This document shows positions 16,249 through 24,204 of a stretch of DNA of 41,021 nucleotides, one piece after another. Made by a program: the position numbers and the translations under genes. The stretch is taken from NCBI GenBank assembly GCA_045121595.1, contig JBGVGI010000063.1, positions 1 through 41,021 on the forward strand. Reading direction: 5' to 3'. Position 1 is the stretch's first letter. Every line of letters begins with the position of its first letter. The notes under the pieces are model-generated. The model saw nothing but the letters and a program-made list of their open reading frames with translations. It ran no database searches and was not told where the DNA came from. The stretch comes from Fumia sp045121595. Lineage in GTDB: Bacteria > Bacillota > Clostridia > Oscillospirales > Ruminococcaceae.

Positions 16249-17667
16249 TTAGTGTGTCAATACGAACATACCAATGAACAAGAGTGCGATAACCCAAGTG
16301 GAAACTTTAACTTCTTTAATCTTACCAGCAAATACTTTGATGAAGAGGTAAGAAATGATACCAAATGCGATACCGTAGCTGATGTTGTATGTGAGCGCCA
16401 TCATTGCCATTGTAAGGAATGCGGGAACTGCAACAGAAGCATCGAGCCAGTCAATATCTTTAACACAGTTCATCATCAATACGCCAACGTAAATGAGAGC
16501 AGCAGCTGTTGCACAACCGGGGATCAAAGCAGCAACGGGGCTCAAGAACATAGCGATAATGAAGAAGAGTGCTGTAAACATAGAAGTAAGACCTGTACGT
16601 CCGCCTTCAGCAACACCTGCAGAAGATTCAACGAATGTAGTAACTGTGGAAGTACCGCAGATAGCACCTGTTGTAGTAGCAATAGCATCAGCAAGCATAG
16701 CTTTGTTTACTCTGGGAACGTCACCGTTTTCGTCGAGCAAGTTACCACGAGCACAAGCACCGTAAAGTGTTCCGAGTGTATCGAACATATCTACCATGCA
16801 GAATGCAAGAGAAGTAGTAACGATTACCAGAACAAGGTTAGCGGAACCGTGTGCAGCGATATAGTTTGTGAAGTCAAAACCTTCTGTGAATACTTTACCG
16901 AAAGCTTCTGTACCGAATGCTTTGAAATCAGCCAAAGGATTGAAGCTGAAAGTAGCAGCAAATCCATCGTAGAAACCTGGGATTGTGAAGCCCAATGCAT
17001 AGTACAAAACAGCACCACCGAGGATACCGTAAAGTACAGAACCGCGAACTTTCTTATATGCCAATACAGCAATAATGATTACAGACAATACTGTAACTAC
17101 TTTAGGCATAACGGAAGCCCAGGAAACTGCTTCGTTAAAGATGTTGAAAGAAGCGAGGTTAACGAGTGTAGCATCATCGTTAACAACGAGCTGAGCATTC
17201 TGCAAACCGATAAATGCGATAAACAAACCGATACCTGCAGGAATAGCTACTTTAACAGCTTTAGGAATAGCATCAAAGATGATCTTTCTGAGGCCTGTTG
17301 CTGTCAAAATGATAAATACAAGACCGTCGATTAAAATAAGTACCAACGCATTAGCATAGCTGAGACCAAAGCCTACACAAGCAGTGTAAACAAAGAATGC
17401 GTTAAGTCCCATACCGGAAGCCTGTGCCATAGGCAAGTTGGCAAGTAAACCGATAAGGATTGTACCTACGATGGCAGAAATTGCAGTAGCAATATAAATT
17501 GCACCGTAAGAAACGCCCAATACATTAGTGCCATCGCTAAAGGGATTAGCGAACATACCAGCATTAACCATCAAAATATAAGCCATAGCCATAAATGTGG
17601 TTAAGCCTGCGAACAACTCAGTTTTTACAGTTGTTCCGTTTTCTTTCAATTTGAAAAACTTTTCCAT
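16249..17667 (-). CDS. NCS2-family purine permease (adenine/guanine/hypoxanthine)
   Basis: The 472-residue protein has about 12-14 membrane segments and the motifs of the AzgA/PbuG branch of the nucleobase-cation symporters: TELFAGLTTFMAMAYI at the N-terminus, ANLPMAQASGMGLNAFF (about 78-94), and DMFDTLGTL (about 285-293) carrying the conserved acidic residue. It imports purine bases with protons. AGGAGG precedes the ATG. No purine riboswitch is seen in its short leader. Confidence 0.9.
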   Translation of the reverse strand: MEKFFKLKENGTTVKTELFAGLTTFMAMAYILMVNAGMFANPFSDGTNVLGVSYGAIYIATAISAIVGTILIGLLANLPMAQASGMGLNAFFVYTACVGFGLSYANALVLILIDGLVFIILTATGLRKIIFDAIPKAVKVAIPAGIGLFIAFIGLQNAQLVVNDDATLVNLASFNIFNEAVSWASVMPKVVTVLSVIIIAVLAYKKVRGSVLYGILGGAVLYYALGFTIPGFYDGFAATFSFNPLADFKAFGTEAFGKVFTEGFDFTNYIAAHGSANLVLVIVTTSLAFCMVDMFDTLGTLYGACARGNLLDENGDVPRVNKAMLADAIATTTGAICGTSTVTTFVESSAGVAEGGRTGLTSMFTALFFIIAMFLSPVAALIPGCATAAALIYVGVLMMNCVKDIDWLDASVAVPAFLTMAMMALTYNISYGIAFGIISYLFIKVFAGKIKEVKVSTWVIALLFIGMFVLTH

Positions 17668-17700
17668 TGAAAAAAATCCTCCTTTTTTGTTTTAATCCAC

Positions 17701-17766
17701 AGTATGCAGTTGTATACAAACCATGAACATACTATAAATTGTATATTACTTTTTTACAAAAATCAA
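17701..17766 (-). promoter_or_regulatory. Promoter and possible operator of the purine permease gene
   Basis: On the minus strand TTGATT (17761-17766) and TACAAT (17738-17743) are 17 bp apart. Just after the predicted transcription start lies a perfect palindrome TTGTATACAA (17710-17719) inside a wider inverted pair AGTATG/CATACT (17701-17706 and 17728-17733). The promoter is clear; the operator is an inference. Confidence 0.5.
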
Positions 17767-17831
17767 GTCTTTTTGACAAGAAATTGGCGATATAACGAAA
17801 TATTGACACTCATTTTGTACAAGAAGGCAAT

Positions 17832-17868
17832 AAAAAACGACTGTCCTTAGAGGTTGGAAGGACAATCG
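17832..17868 (-). terminator. Terminator of rpsT
   Basis: CGATTGTCCTT pairs with AAGGACAGTCG (one mismatch) and is followed by six T on the minus strand. Confidence 0.8.
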
Positions 17869-17881
17869 CATTTTCATTTAA

Positions 17882-18133
17882 TTATTTTACTTTTGCAACA
17901 ACCTGAGATTTCTTTCTTGCTGCTTTGTTTTTATGGATAATACCTTTAGCAGCAGACTGGTCGATAACCTTGCAAGCTACCTTTGCAACTTCAGCTTTAT
18001 CAGCAGCGTTTGTTTCAACAGCAACGTCAACAGCTTTCAAAGCAGCTTTCAATTTACCTTTTGCCATTCTGTTCTGCAAAGTTTTGGTTTCGATAACCTT
18101 TACTCTTTTCTTTGCGGATTTAATATTAGGCAT
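17882..18133 (-). CDS. rpsT: 30S ribosomal protein S20
   Basis: An 83-residue, strongly basic and helical protein beginning MPNIKSAKKRVK, the S20 signature. It binds 16S rRNA in the 30S subunit body. GGAGG is eight bases before the ATG. It is monocistronic with its own promoter, a structured leader and terminator. Confidence 0.96.
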   Translation of the reverse strand: MPNIKSAKKRVKVIETKTLQNRMAKGKLKAALKAVDVAVETNAADKAEVAKVACKVIDQSAAKGIIHKNKAARKKSQVVAKVK

Positions 18134-18245
18134 ACTGGCACCTCCTTCACATAAAGAAAGTCTATTTACATAAACTAACTAAAGCTAATCCTGACAGTCC
18201 GCCCGACACCAAGAGTGTCAAGACACGTTGGCAGACTACCACAGC
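18134..18245 (-). ncRNA. Structured 5' leader of rpsT
   Basis: About 112 nt lie between the predicted transcription start and rpsT. AGTCTGCC (18230-18237) pairs with GGCGGACT (18196-18203). Inside this stem are GTGTC, GACAC and GTGTC in a row (18222-18226, 18215-18219, 18205-18209 read on the minus strand), so two hairpins are mutually exclusive. This could be an autoregulatory S20-binding leader; no known class is recognised. Confidence 0.4.
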
Positions 18246-18251
18246 TTTACT

Positions 18252-18280
18252 ATCATACCACTAATTACAAAAAAATGCAA
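18252..18280 (-). promoter_or_regulatory. Promoter of rpsT
   Basis: TTGCAT (18275-18280) and TATGAT (18252-18257) on the minus strand are 17 bp apart, with a TGG extension before the -10. Confidence 0.7.
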
Positions 18281-18337
18281 GTGTTTTTTTAATATTATTT
18301 AAAGCTTGTCTGTTTTTAATGAAAAAAGGAGTATTTT

Positions 18338-19171
18338 ATGGATAAAAATTTACGTTTAGCCCGTACAGACTTAGCCGTTGAGTGCATTGAAAACGAAAAC
18401 ACCAACGTAAGCGGTGTGTCTCATAATGAAGAAAAGATAAACGGAATCAGTGTGACAAGGGTAAAAATCAAAACCAAATCTGCTTCAGAAAGCTTAGGAA
18501 AACCTATCGGCAAATATATCACCGTCGAAACAACACCCTTTTACCGCTTCACCCCTGATTTCAAAAGTCAGGTAAAAATCGTAGGAGACGAAATCAAAAA
18601 GCTTCTCCCCGACGGGATGATTTTAGTAATCGGTCTTGGAAACTCTGCCATTACCCCCGACGCACTGGGACCCGAAGTAATAAATTTAATCTTTTCAACA
18701 AGACATCTCTTTGAAATTGAAGCTTTTAAAAACTTGCGCCGTACCGCCGCCGTAGCACCCGGTGTACTTGGACAGACGGGTATCGAAACCGCCGAAATTG
18801 TATCGGGTATAGTAAAGACGATAAAACCGGACGGCGTTATAGTCATAGACGCACTTGCTTCCCGTGAGCTTTCAAGGCTCGGCGCCACCGTGCAGATTTC
18901 AGATACGGGAATAATCCCCGGCTCAGGAGTTGCAAATCACAGAAAGGCACTTACAAAAGAAACTTTAGGTGTTCCCGTTATATCAATAGGAGTTCCCACA
19001 GTCGTTGACATCAATACCATATTCAAAAACACTTCTTCAGAAAATATGGTAGTAACACCCCGTGAAATTGATACCATTATAGAAAACGCTGCAAAAACGG
19101 TTGCCTTCGGAATAAACCTTGCATTACAACCCACCCTTTCGCTCGACGAAATAATATCACTTGTCAACTGA
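18338..19171 (+). CDS. gpr: Spore germination protease (GPR endopeptidase)
   Basis: GPR degrades small acid-soluble proteins when spores germinate. The N-terminus carries ARTDLAVE, and the two conserved aspartates of this aspartic-type protease fit Asp108 (NSAITPDALGP) and Asp171 (VIVIDALASRE). At 277 residues it is shorter than the Bacillus enzyme, mainly by a missing C-terminal and inter-motif segment. AAAAGGAG precedes the ATG. Its gene is a marker for a spore-forming lineage. The neighbour rpsT is found next to gpr in many Firmicutes. Confidence 0.93.
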   Translation: MDKNLRLARTDLAVECIENENTNVSGVSHNEEKINGISVTRVKIKTKSASESLGKPIGKYITVETTPFYRFTPDFKSQVKIVGDEIKKLLPDGMILVIGLGNSAITPDALGPEVINLIFSTRHLFEIEAFKNLRRTAAVAPGVLGQTGIETAEIVSGIVKTIKPDGVIVIDALASRELSRLGATVQISDTGIIPGSGVANHRKALTKETLGVPVISIGVPTVVDINTIFKNTSSENMVVTPREIDTIIENAAKTVAFGINLALQPTLSLDEIISLVN

Positions 19172-19189
19172 TAAAAATTGTGGTATTCT
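19161..19189 (+). promoter_or_regulatory. Promoter of the VOC-nitroreductase-WYL operon
   Basis: TTGTCA (19161-19166) and TATTCT (19184-19189) are 17 bp apart; the -35 lies in the last codons of gpr. Confidence 0.55.
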
Positions 19190-19208
19190 TAAGTTGAGGT
19201 GTATCACT

Positions 19209-19601
19209 ATGAATAACATTATAAAAGGTATGGGGTTTCACCATATAGCACTCAAAACAAAGGATATTGAAAAAAGTCTTTTAATGTATAAAGCCTTGGG
19301 ACTTTCAGAAGTTGCCCGTTGGGGTGAAGGCGAAGGAAGAGTAGTAATGCTCGATATAGGCGACGGCGGAAGAATTGAGCTTTTCGCAAACGGCGGTGAC
19401 GAGTTTTCCGTAAACGGCAAATGGCAACACTTTGCACTTTCTGTTGACGACGTTGATTTTGCCTACAATACCGCTTTGAAAGCAGGGTTTAGATCCTTTA
19501 TGGAGCCTTGTGTTGTTTCCCTTTCTCCCGAAATGAAGATAAATATTGCTTTCGTTACGGGTCCTGACGAAGAACAACTTGAATTTTTCAAAGAGGTATA
19601 A
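19209..19601 (+). CDS. VOC-family (glyoxalase/dioxygenase fold) protein
   Basis: The 130-residue protein has two beta-alpha-beta-beta-beta modules; the first starts FHHIALKTKDIEKSLLMYK and the second WQHFALSVDDVDFAY. The metal ligands expected are the His at about residue 10 and Glu near 58 and 124. Members include glyoxalase I and fosfomycin-type enzymes, so substrate cannot be assigned. The start at 19209 follows TTGAGGTG; an upstream frame extension lies across the promoter. First gene of a three-gene operon. Confidence 0.8.
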   Translation: MNNIIKGMGFHHIALKTKDIEKSLLMYKALGLSEVARWGEGEGRVVMLDIGDGGRIELFANGGDEFSVNGKWQHFALSVDDVDFAYNTALKAGFRSFMEPCVVSLSPEMKINIAFVTGPDEEQLEFFKEV

Positions 19602-19603
19602 TT

Positions 19604-20128
19604 ATGAACTTTACTGAAATTGCCGAAAGAAGACAGTCCTGCAGAAGTTATATAAAAGATAAGGAAATCGAACGCGAAAAGATAGATGCTATTTTAAATT
19701 CAGCACGTCTTGCCCCTTCTGCCTGTAACGGACAACCTTATCACATTACAGTCTGCACGGGTGAAAATGCCAAAAAGGTGGCAAAATGCACGACCGATAT
19801 GGGTATGAATAAATTCACCGCTGACGCACCCGTTTTGCTCGTGATTTCCGAGGAGAATTATGTGAAAACTGCGGCTTTCGGTTCTAAAGTAAAGGGTATC
19901 GACTACCGCTCAATAGATATCGGTATTCTTTCTGCTTACATCACGGCAGAAGCCGAAGCTCAGGGACTCGGCAGTTGTATAATCGGATGGCTTGACGATA
20001 AAAAAATCAGAGAAATCTGTTCTCTTAAAAATCCCGTAAGACTCGTTATAACTCTCGGATATCCCGCTGATGATACCATCAGGGAGAAAAAGCGTAAAGA
20101 ACTGTCAAAACTCGTAAGTGAGGTGTAA
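19604..20128 (+). CDS. Nitroreductase-family flavoprotein
   Basis: The 174-residue protein begins with the family's RRQSCRSY FMN-binding segment (about 9-16), followed by LNSARLAPSACNGQPYHI, and later has the GSCIIGWLDD loop (about 125-134). It should be an FMN-dependent NAD(P)H oxidoreductase; the actual substrate is unknown. It starts two bases after the VOC stop, with GAGG inside the VOC end. Confidence 0.88.
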   Translation: MNFTEIAERRQSCRSYIKDKEIEREKIDAILNSARLAPSACNGQPYHITVCTGENAKKVAKCTTDMGMNKFTADAPVLLVISEENYVKTAAFGSKVKGIDYRSIDIGILSAYITAEAEAQGLGSCIIGWLDDKKIREICSLKNPVRLVITLGYPADDTIREKKRKELSKLVSEV

Positions 20129-20130
20129 TT

Positions 20131-21117
20131 ATGGCTAAGGGTTCAAATCAGAAAATCAAAATCTTATATCTTATGAAAATTCTTCTTGACCGTACCGATG
20201 AAGAACACGGTCTTACCCTTGAAGAAATCTCAAACGCTCTGCTTGAATATGATATATGTGCCGAGCGCAAAACACTTTACGACGATTTTGAAGTTTTACG
20301 TCTTTTCGGTATTGATATCGAAAAACGCAAGGAAAAAACCGTAACCTATCACGTTATAAGCCGTGATTTCGAGCTTCCTGAATTAAAGCTTTTGGTTGAT
20401 GCCGTTCAGTCTTCAAAATTCATCACCCATAAAAAGAGTGCTGAGCTTATCAAAAAAATTGAAGGCTTTGCAAGTCGTTACGACGCAAACAAGCTTCAGC
20501 GACAGGTGTTCGTTGCAAACCGCATAAAAACGATGAACGAAAGTATTTACTATACTGTCGATTACATTCACGAAGCTATCAACAAAAACGTTAAAGTGGC
20601 ATTCCAGTATTTTTATCTGAACGAAAAGAAGGAAAAAGTGCTCCGTCACGACGGCAAAAAATATATCGTAAGTCCGTGGGCGCTCACCTGGGACGATGAA
20701 AACTATTATATGATAGGATACGATTCGGAAAGTGATAAAATCAAGCATTACCGTGTTGATAAGATGACAAAGATTTCCATCACCGAAGAGAAACGTGAAG
20801 GTACCGAGCTTTTCAAAAACTTTGATATGGCGGTTTATTCAAACAAAACCTTTGGAATGTACGGGGGACGTGAGGAAACCGTTTCACTGCGTTGTAAAAA
20901 TCATCTTTCGGGTATTATACTTGACCGCTTTGGTCAGGATATTTCTCTTATTCCCGACATCGAAGGATATTTCAGGATAAACGTAAAAGTACATATCAGT
21001 CCCCTCTTTTTAACCTGGATTATGAACTTTGGCGAAGATATAAGAATTCTCTCCCCCGAAAACGTAAAAGAAGAGCTTGTATCCCTTATTAAAAACGTTT
21101 TATCGCAATACGAATAA
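20131..21117 (+). CDS. WYL-domain transcriptional regulator
   Basis: The 328-residue protein has an N-terminal winged helix-turn-helix (about 1-70), the WYL domain (about 140-215) with SPWALTWDDENYYMIGYD, and a C-terminal WCX-type extension. WYL domains bind nucleic-acid or small-molecule ligands and often control stress or defence genes. It is the third gene in the operon, so it may autoregulate the two enzymes before it. GAGGTG precedes the ATG. Confidence 0.88.
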   Translation: MAKGSNQKIKILYLMKILLDRTDEEHGLTLEEISNALLEYDICAERKTLYDDFEVLRLFGIDIEKRKEKTVTYHVISRDFELPELKLLVDAVQSSKFITHKKSAELIKKIEGFASRYDANKLQRQVFVANRIKTMNESIYYTVDYIHEAINKNVKVAFQYFYLNEKKEKVLRHDGKKYIVSPWALTWDDENYYMIGYDSESDKIKHYRVDKMTKISITEEKREGTELFKNFDMAVYSNKTFGMYGGREETVSLRCKNHLSGIILDRFGQDISLIPDIEGYFRINVKVHISPLFLTWIMNFGEDIRILSPENVKEELVSLIKNVLSQYE

Positions 21118-21148
21118 AAAAGCTGTGGCTTAAAGCCACAGCTTTTTT
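21116..21148. terminator. Bidirectional terminator
   Basis: AAAAAGCTGTGGCT pairs with AGCCACAGCTTTTT between convergent genes. Confidence 0.85.
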
Positions 21149-21755
21149 ATTTTACTAAATCTTCAGGGATTTTACGGTCTTTAAAATAATACTCGTAATC
21201 CTTTTTTCCTATTTCACGCATAACCCTGCAGGGATTTCCGACAGCTACCACGTTATCGGGTATATCGCGTGTTACAACACTTCCGGCACCAATCACAACG
21301 TTATTGCCGATTTTTACACCGGGTACAATTACAGCCCCCGCACCTATCCAACAGTTTTTGCCGATATACACGGGCATATTATACTGATAAAAATTTTCCC
21401 TGAGTTCGGGCAAAATCGGATGTCCCGCCGTTGCCACTGTAACATTGGGAGCAAACATTGTGTTATCACCTACGTAGATATGAGTATCGTCAACAAGTGT
21501 CAAGTTAAAATTCGCATACACGTTTTTTCCAAAATGCACGTGATGTCCGCCCCAGTTTGCAAAAAACGGTGGCTCAATATAGCACCCGTCACCAATTTCC
21601 GCAAACATTTCATTAAGCATCTTCACACGTTTTTCAAGCTCTGACGGACGGGTATGATTGTAATCGTAAAGCTTTTCAAGATGCTCTGTCTGTTTTGCAA
21701 AAAGCTCCTCGTCATTCGGAAGATAGAGTTCTCCCGTATGAAGTTTTTCATACAT
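21147..21755 (-). CDS. Sugar O-acetyltransferase (maltose/galactoside acetyltransferase type)
   Basis: The 202-residue protein has an N-terminal Mac domain (about 4-55, with the T-R-P-S-E-L helix) and a left-handed beta-helix of hexapeptide repeats (about 70-185). His115-type catalysis is suggested by VATAGHP, and NCWIGAGAVIVPGVKIG is the classical acetyl-CoA site. It acetylates hexoses with acetyl-CoA. It starts two bases after the TIM-barrel gene, so they form an operon. Confidence 0.9.
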   Translation of the reverse strand: MYEKLHTGELYLPNDEELFAKQTEHLEKLYDYNHTRPSELEKRVKMLNEMFAEIGDGCYIEPPFFANWGGHHVHFGKNVYANFNLTLVDDTHIYVGDNTMFAPNVTVATAGHPILPELRENFYQYNMPVYIGKNCWIGAGAVIVPGVKIGNNVVIGAGSVVTRDIPDNVVAVGNPCRVMREIGKKDYEYYFKDRKIPEDLVK

Positions 21756-21757
21756 CT

Positions 21758-22558
21758 TTATAACCTTCCCTCAAAAATTTCTTTTGCATTATTATAAAAG
21801 TCTTCACAGGTAAGGTCGCGTTCCCTTGGCATATGGACAGGTGCTTTAAAGCCGAGTTCATAAAGCCACGGACCCTTGTAACCGACATCAAGCAAAGCTT
21901 TGTAAAGCTCCTGCCAGTTTATTTTTCCCTCACCCGGGAGCCAGTGCTTTTCGTCAACAAAATCATAGTCGGAGATATGAGTGGTAACTATCTTATCTCC
22001 TAAAGCATAAATAAAATCGCAGATTGGTTCATTCAGAAGATGATTTGTATCAAAGCAGACTCTTAAATCATCGTTAAGCGAGATAAGTTCTTTTATCTCG
22101 TTGGAATTTTTTCCAAGACAACTGCGAGGCAAATCCTCAACCGCAATCACAGAACCATATTTTTTGGCAACATCGGAAAGTACAGCCAGACTTTCCTTAG
22201 CGCATTTCATTCTCTCGGCACGTTCCTCATCCCCGATAGGCTCACCGCTCGGGTGGATAACAAAATTCTCTATACCGATATCTGCACCTTTTTTAATAAG
22301 TTCTTCATAATAGCAAATTGCGTCTTTTACAAGTTCTTTTTTAGATAAATCTATTTCCTCAAAAGGGTAAAAAGGCAGATGAAAACTCCATAAATTTACA
22401 CCATATTTCAAAGCACATTCCTTTATAAGTTTATAGTCAAAAGTCTGCTGCTTACCGCCCATACTCACTTCCATATGAGTAATACCTGCCTTTTTATAAT
22501 CAGCAAATAACTTTTCATCCACTACTTTACCACAAGTAGATAATCCCACTTTCATCAT
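21758..22558 (-). CDS. Sugar phosphate isomerase/epimerase-like TIM-barrel protein
   Basis: The 266-residue protein belongs to the xylose-isomerase-like (AP endonuclease 2) TIM barrel family. Likely metal ligands are the Glu in IAVEDLP, the Asp in CFDTNH, the His in TTHISDYD and the Glu in YELGF near the C-terminus. It may isomerise or epimerise a sugar or inositol derivative. GAGGTGA precedes two adjacent ATG codons; the first is used here. Substrate not assignable. Confidence 0.8.
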   Translation of the reverse strand: MMKVGLSTCGKVVDEKLFADYKKAGITHMEVSMGGKQQTFDYKLIKECALKYGVNLWSFHLPFYPFEEIDLSKKELVKDAICYYEELIKKGADIGIENFVIHPSGEPIGDEERAERMKCAKESLAVLSDVAKKYGSVIAVEDLPRSCLGKNSNEIKELISLNDDLRVCFDTNHLLNEPICDFIYALGDKIVTTHISDYDFVDEKHWLPGEGKINWQELYKALLDVGYKGPWLYELGFKAPVHMPRERDLTCEDFYNNAKEIFEGRL

Positions 22559-22604
22559 AATATCACCTCAAGTAAAGTATAGCACCATAAAAATTAAAAT
22601 GCAA

Positions 22605-22676
22605 TCATTTATTTATCTGCATAAGGCACATAATAAAGACGCCGAAAAGCGTACCGCCCATAAAACTTAAAAACAT
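22605..22676 (-). CDS. Tiny hydrophobic peptide (about 23 residues)
   Basis: A short frame begins MFLSFMGGTLFGVFIMCL, a single membrane helix with a GxxxG-like glycine pattern and a Met-Cys-Leu end, and closes within a few codons. A strong AGGAGG lies seven T before the ATG. This resembles small single-pass peptides seen in Firmicutes (DUF3789-like), which is recognition by eye only. The ribosome site is also the 3' arm of the terminator of the GH1 gene, so translation would depend on that hairpin. The exact 3' end should be re-read from the sequence. Confidence 0.4.
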   Translation of the reverse strand: MFLSFMGGTLFGVFIMCLMQINK

Positions 22677-22712
22677 AAAAAAACCTCCTGTTTCCATAGT
22701 ATTGGAAACAGG
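22676..22712 (-). terminator. Terminator of the GH1 gene, overlapping a ribosome site
   Basis: CCTGTTTCC pairs with GGAAACAGG (22704-22712 and 22687-22695 on the minus strand), followed by AGG and seven T. The same AGGAGG serves the small peptide frame. Confidence 0.75.
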
Positions 22713-22730
22713 AAGCTTTTTATTCCGTTT

Positions 22731-24068
22731 TTAACTGTCGCCACCCTGAAAAACGTTTTCGTTCTTTTTAACATTAAGCTTTGTTTTTTCTGCTCCGTAT
22801 TTTACACGGGGCAGTTCCTTTAAATATTTTGTGAGCATATCAGGAGTATAACCGCCGTTTTCAATAATATCCTTATAAAGATACGCAACCTTTTTAGGGA
22901 TTCGTTTAAAGTTATCGTCAACCTTAAAAAGTCCGAATTTCGGGCTGTAAGAACCCCATTCATAGTTATCAATCAAAGACCAGTAGAAAAATCCTCTGAT
23001 ATCAACGCCCATACTTATAGCCTCGGAAACTGCACTTAAATATTCAACCAGATAAACAAGTGAAAAATCATCGTCCTCGGCGGGATAACCGCATTCTGTT
23101 ATATAGACGGGTTTATCCATAAGTCTTGTTGTGTTATGAATAAGACATTCTGCAAACATACAGCTTCCCATATTGCTGTCAGGAAGAACCTTAAGTTTTT
23201 CGTGATGGTAACGGTCGGAAGTAAGCGTTTTGCTTCTCGCATCAACAAGACGACGGGTATAACTGTTAATAGCCCAGAAATCGCAGGAGTTTTTGATTTC
23301 GGGGTCATAAATCGCATCGTGATAAGGCACTACAAGTTCGCCCGTACGGATTGCGTGGAAAAAGTATTCGTGCATAACAATATCGTTAAAATCCTGAACC
23401 ATACGGTCAAAACGGTCATTCTGCCTTTTCGCATACTGCTGAACATATCCGATAGAAGTACTTACGGGAGCATTTGAATATTTTTTGATAATACTGTTTG
23501 CTCTCGCGTGCGCTAAAACCGCATTGAATTTAAAAGGAAACCAGGCAGTATCGGTAGAGCCATTCGGCTCATTAAGAACTATCCAGTAATCAACATAACG
23601 GCAAATTTTCGGCACAATATATTCAACATAACGCTCAAAAAACGTGATATTTTCTCTTTTATGGAACCAGCCTTTTTCGGCAAACCATTGTGGCACTGTT
23701 CCGTGGTTAAGAGTAAGACAAATCTTAATGTTTCTTTCTTTTAATGATTCAAAAACCTTTTTATAGTGATCAACTTCCGATTCCAGAAACGTTCCTTCAC
23801 TGGGTTCAATCCTTGACCACTCGATACTCATTCTGTAAACCTTGTGTCCGAACTCCGATAAAATTTTTGAATCCTCCTCAAAAAGCTCATAACTGTTACA
23901 GGCAAGACCCGACAAGGGGTATTCAGGATTTTTCTCTCTTTCTTTCAGTTCTTCAAAATAGTTATTTGAATTAATATTATTTCCCTCAATCTGGTGTCCT
24001 GCGGTAGCAGAACCAAACTCAAATCCTTTCGGAAATGAAAAAGCAGGTATAGAAAACGGATCTGTCAT
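22731..24068 (-). CDS. Glycoside hydrolase family 1 (beta-glycosidase)
   Basis: The 445-residue TIM-barrel enzyme has the acid/base Glu167 in VLNEPN and the nucleophile Glu325 in ITECGYP (the usual TENG reads TECG). N-terminal FEFGSATAGHQIEGN is the sugar-binding start of GH1. No signal peptide and no phosphate-binding motif typical of 6-phospho-beta-glucosidases was recognised, so it likely acts on unphosphorylated beta-glycosides in the cytosol. The start at 24068 is chosen for AAGGAG eight bases upstream; GTG and ATG codons further up overlap that site. It is divergent from an AraC regulator next to the rhamnose operon. Confidence 0.9.
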   Translation of the reverse strand: MTDPFSIPAFSFPKGFEFGSATAGHQIEGNNINSNNYFEELKEREKNPEYPLSGLACNSYELFEEDSKILSEFGHKVYRMSIEWSRIEPSEGTFLESEVDHYKKVFESLKERNIKICLTLNHGTVPQWFAEKGWFHKRENITFFERYVEYIVPKICRYVDYWIVLNEPNGSTDTAWFPFKFNAVLAHARANSIIKKYSNAPVSTSIGYVQQYAKRQNDRFDRMVQDFNDIVMHEYFFHAIRTGELVVPYHDAIYDPEIKNSCDFWAINSYTRRLVDARSKTLTSDRYHHEKLKVLPDSNMGSCMFAECLIHNTTRLMDKPVYITECGYPAEDDDFSLVYLVEYLSAVSEAISMGVDIRGFFYWSLIDNYEWGSYSPKFGLFKVDDNFKRIPKKVAYLYKDIIENGGYTPDMLTKYLKELPRVKYGAEKTKLNVKKNENVFQGGDS

Positions 24069-24088
24069 AAACATCACTCCTTACTTTA

Positions 24089-24117
24089 ATTATACAAGTA
24101 AAATTAAGGCTTGTCTA
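24089..24117 (-). promoter_or_regulatory. Promoter of the GH1 gene
   Basis: TAGACA (24112-24117) and TATAAT (24089-24094) on the minus strand are 17 bp apart. Confidence 0.65.
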
Positions 24118-24204
24118 TTAAATTTTACATCATTTGAAATAAAAACACGAAAATATTATTGTTTTTTAATTATATTTGTGGTACTCTTTTAATGGGTGAG
24201 AAAA

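Noticed and set aside
16252..17334. Long 360-residue plus-strand frame opposite the purine permease
   Set aside because: It is Cys- and Ser-rich, has no ribosome site, and mirrors the codons of a strongly conserved membrane protein on the other strand.
17668..17760. Purine riboswitch before the NCS2 permease
   Set aside because: The transcribed leader is only about 60 nt and lacks the conserved three-way-junction segments.
18246..18337. Sigma-G promoter before gpr
   Set aside because: Forespore genes are usually read by sigma-G, but no convincing -35/-10 pair at the right spacing was found in this stretch.
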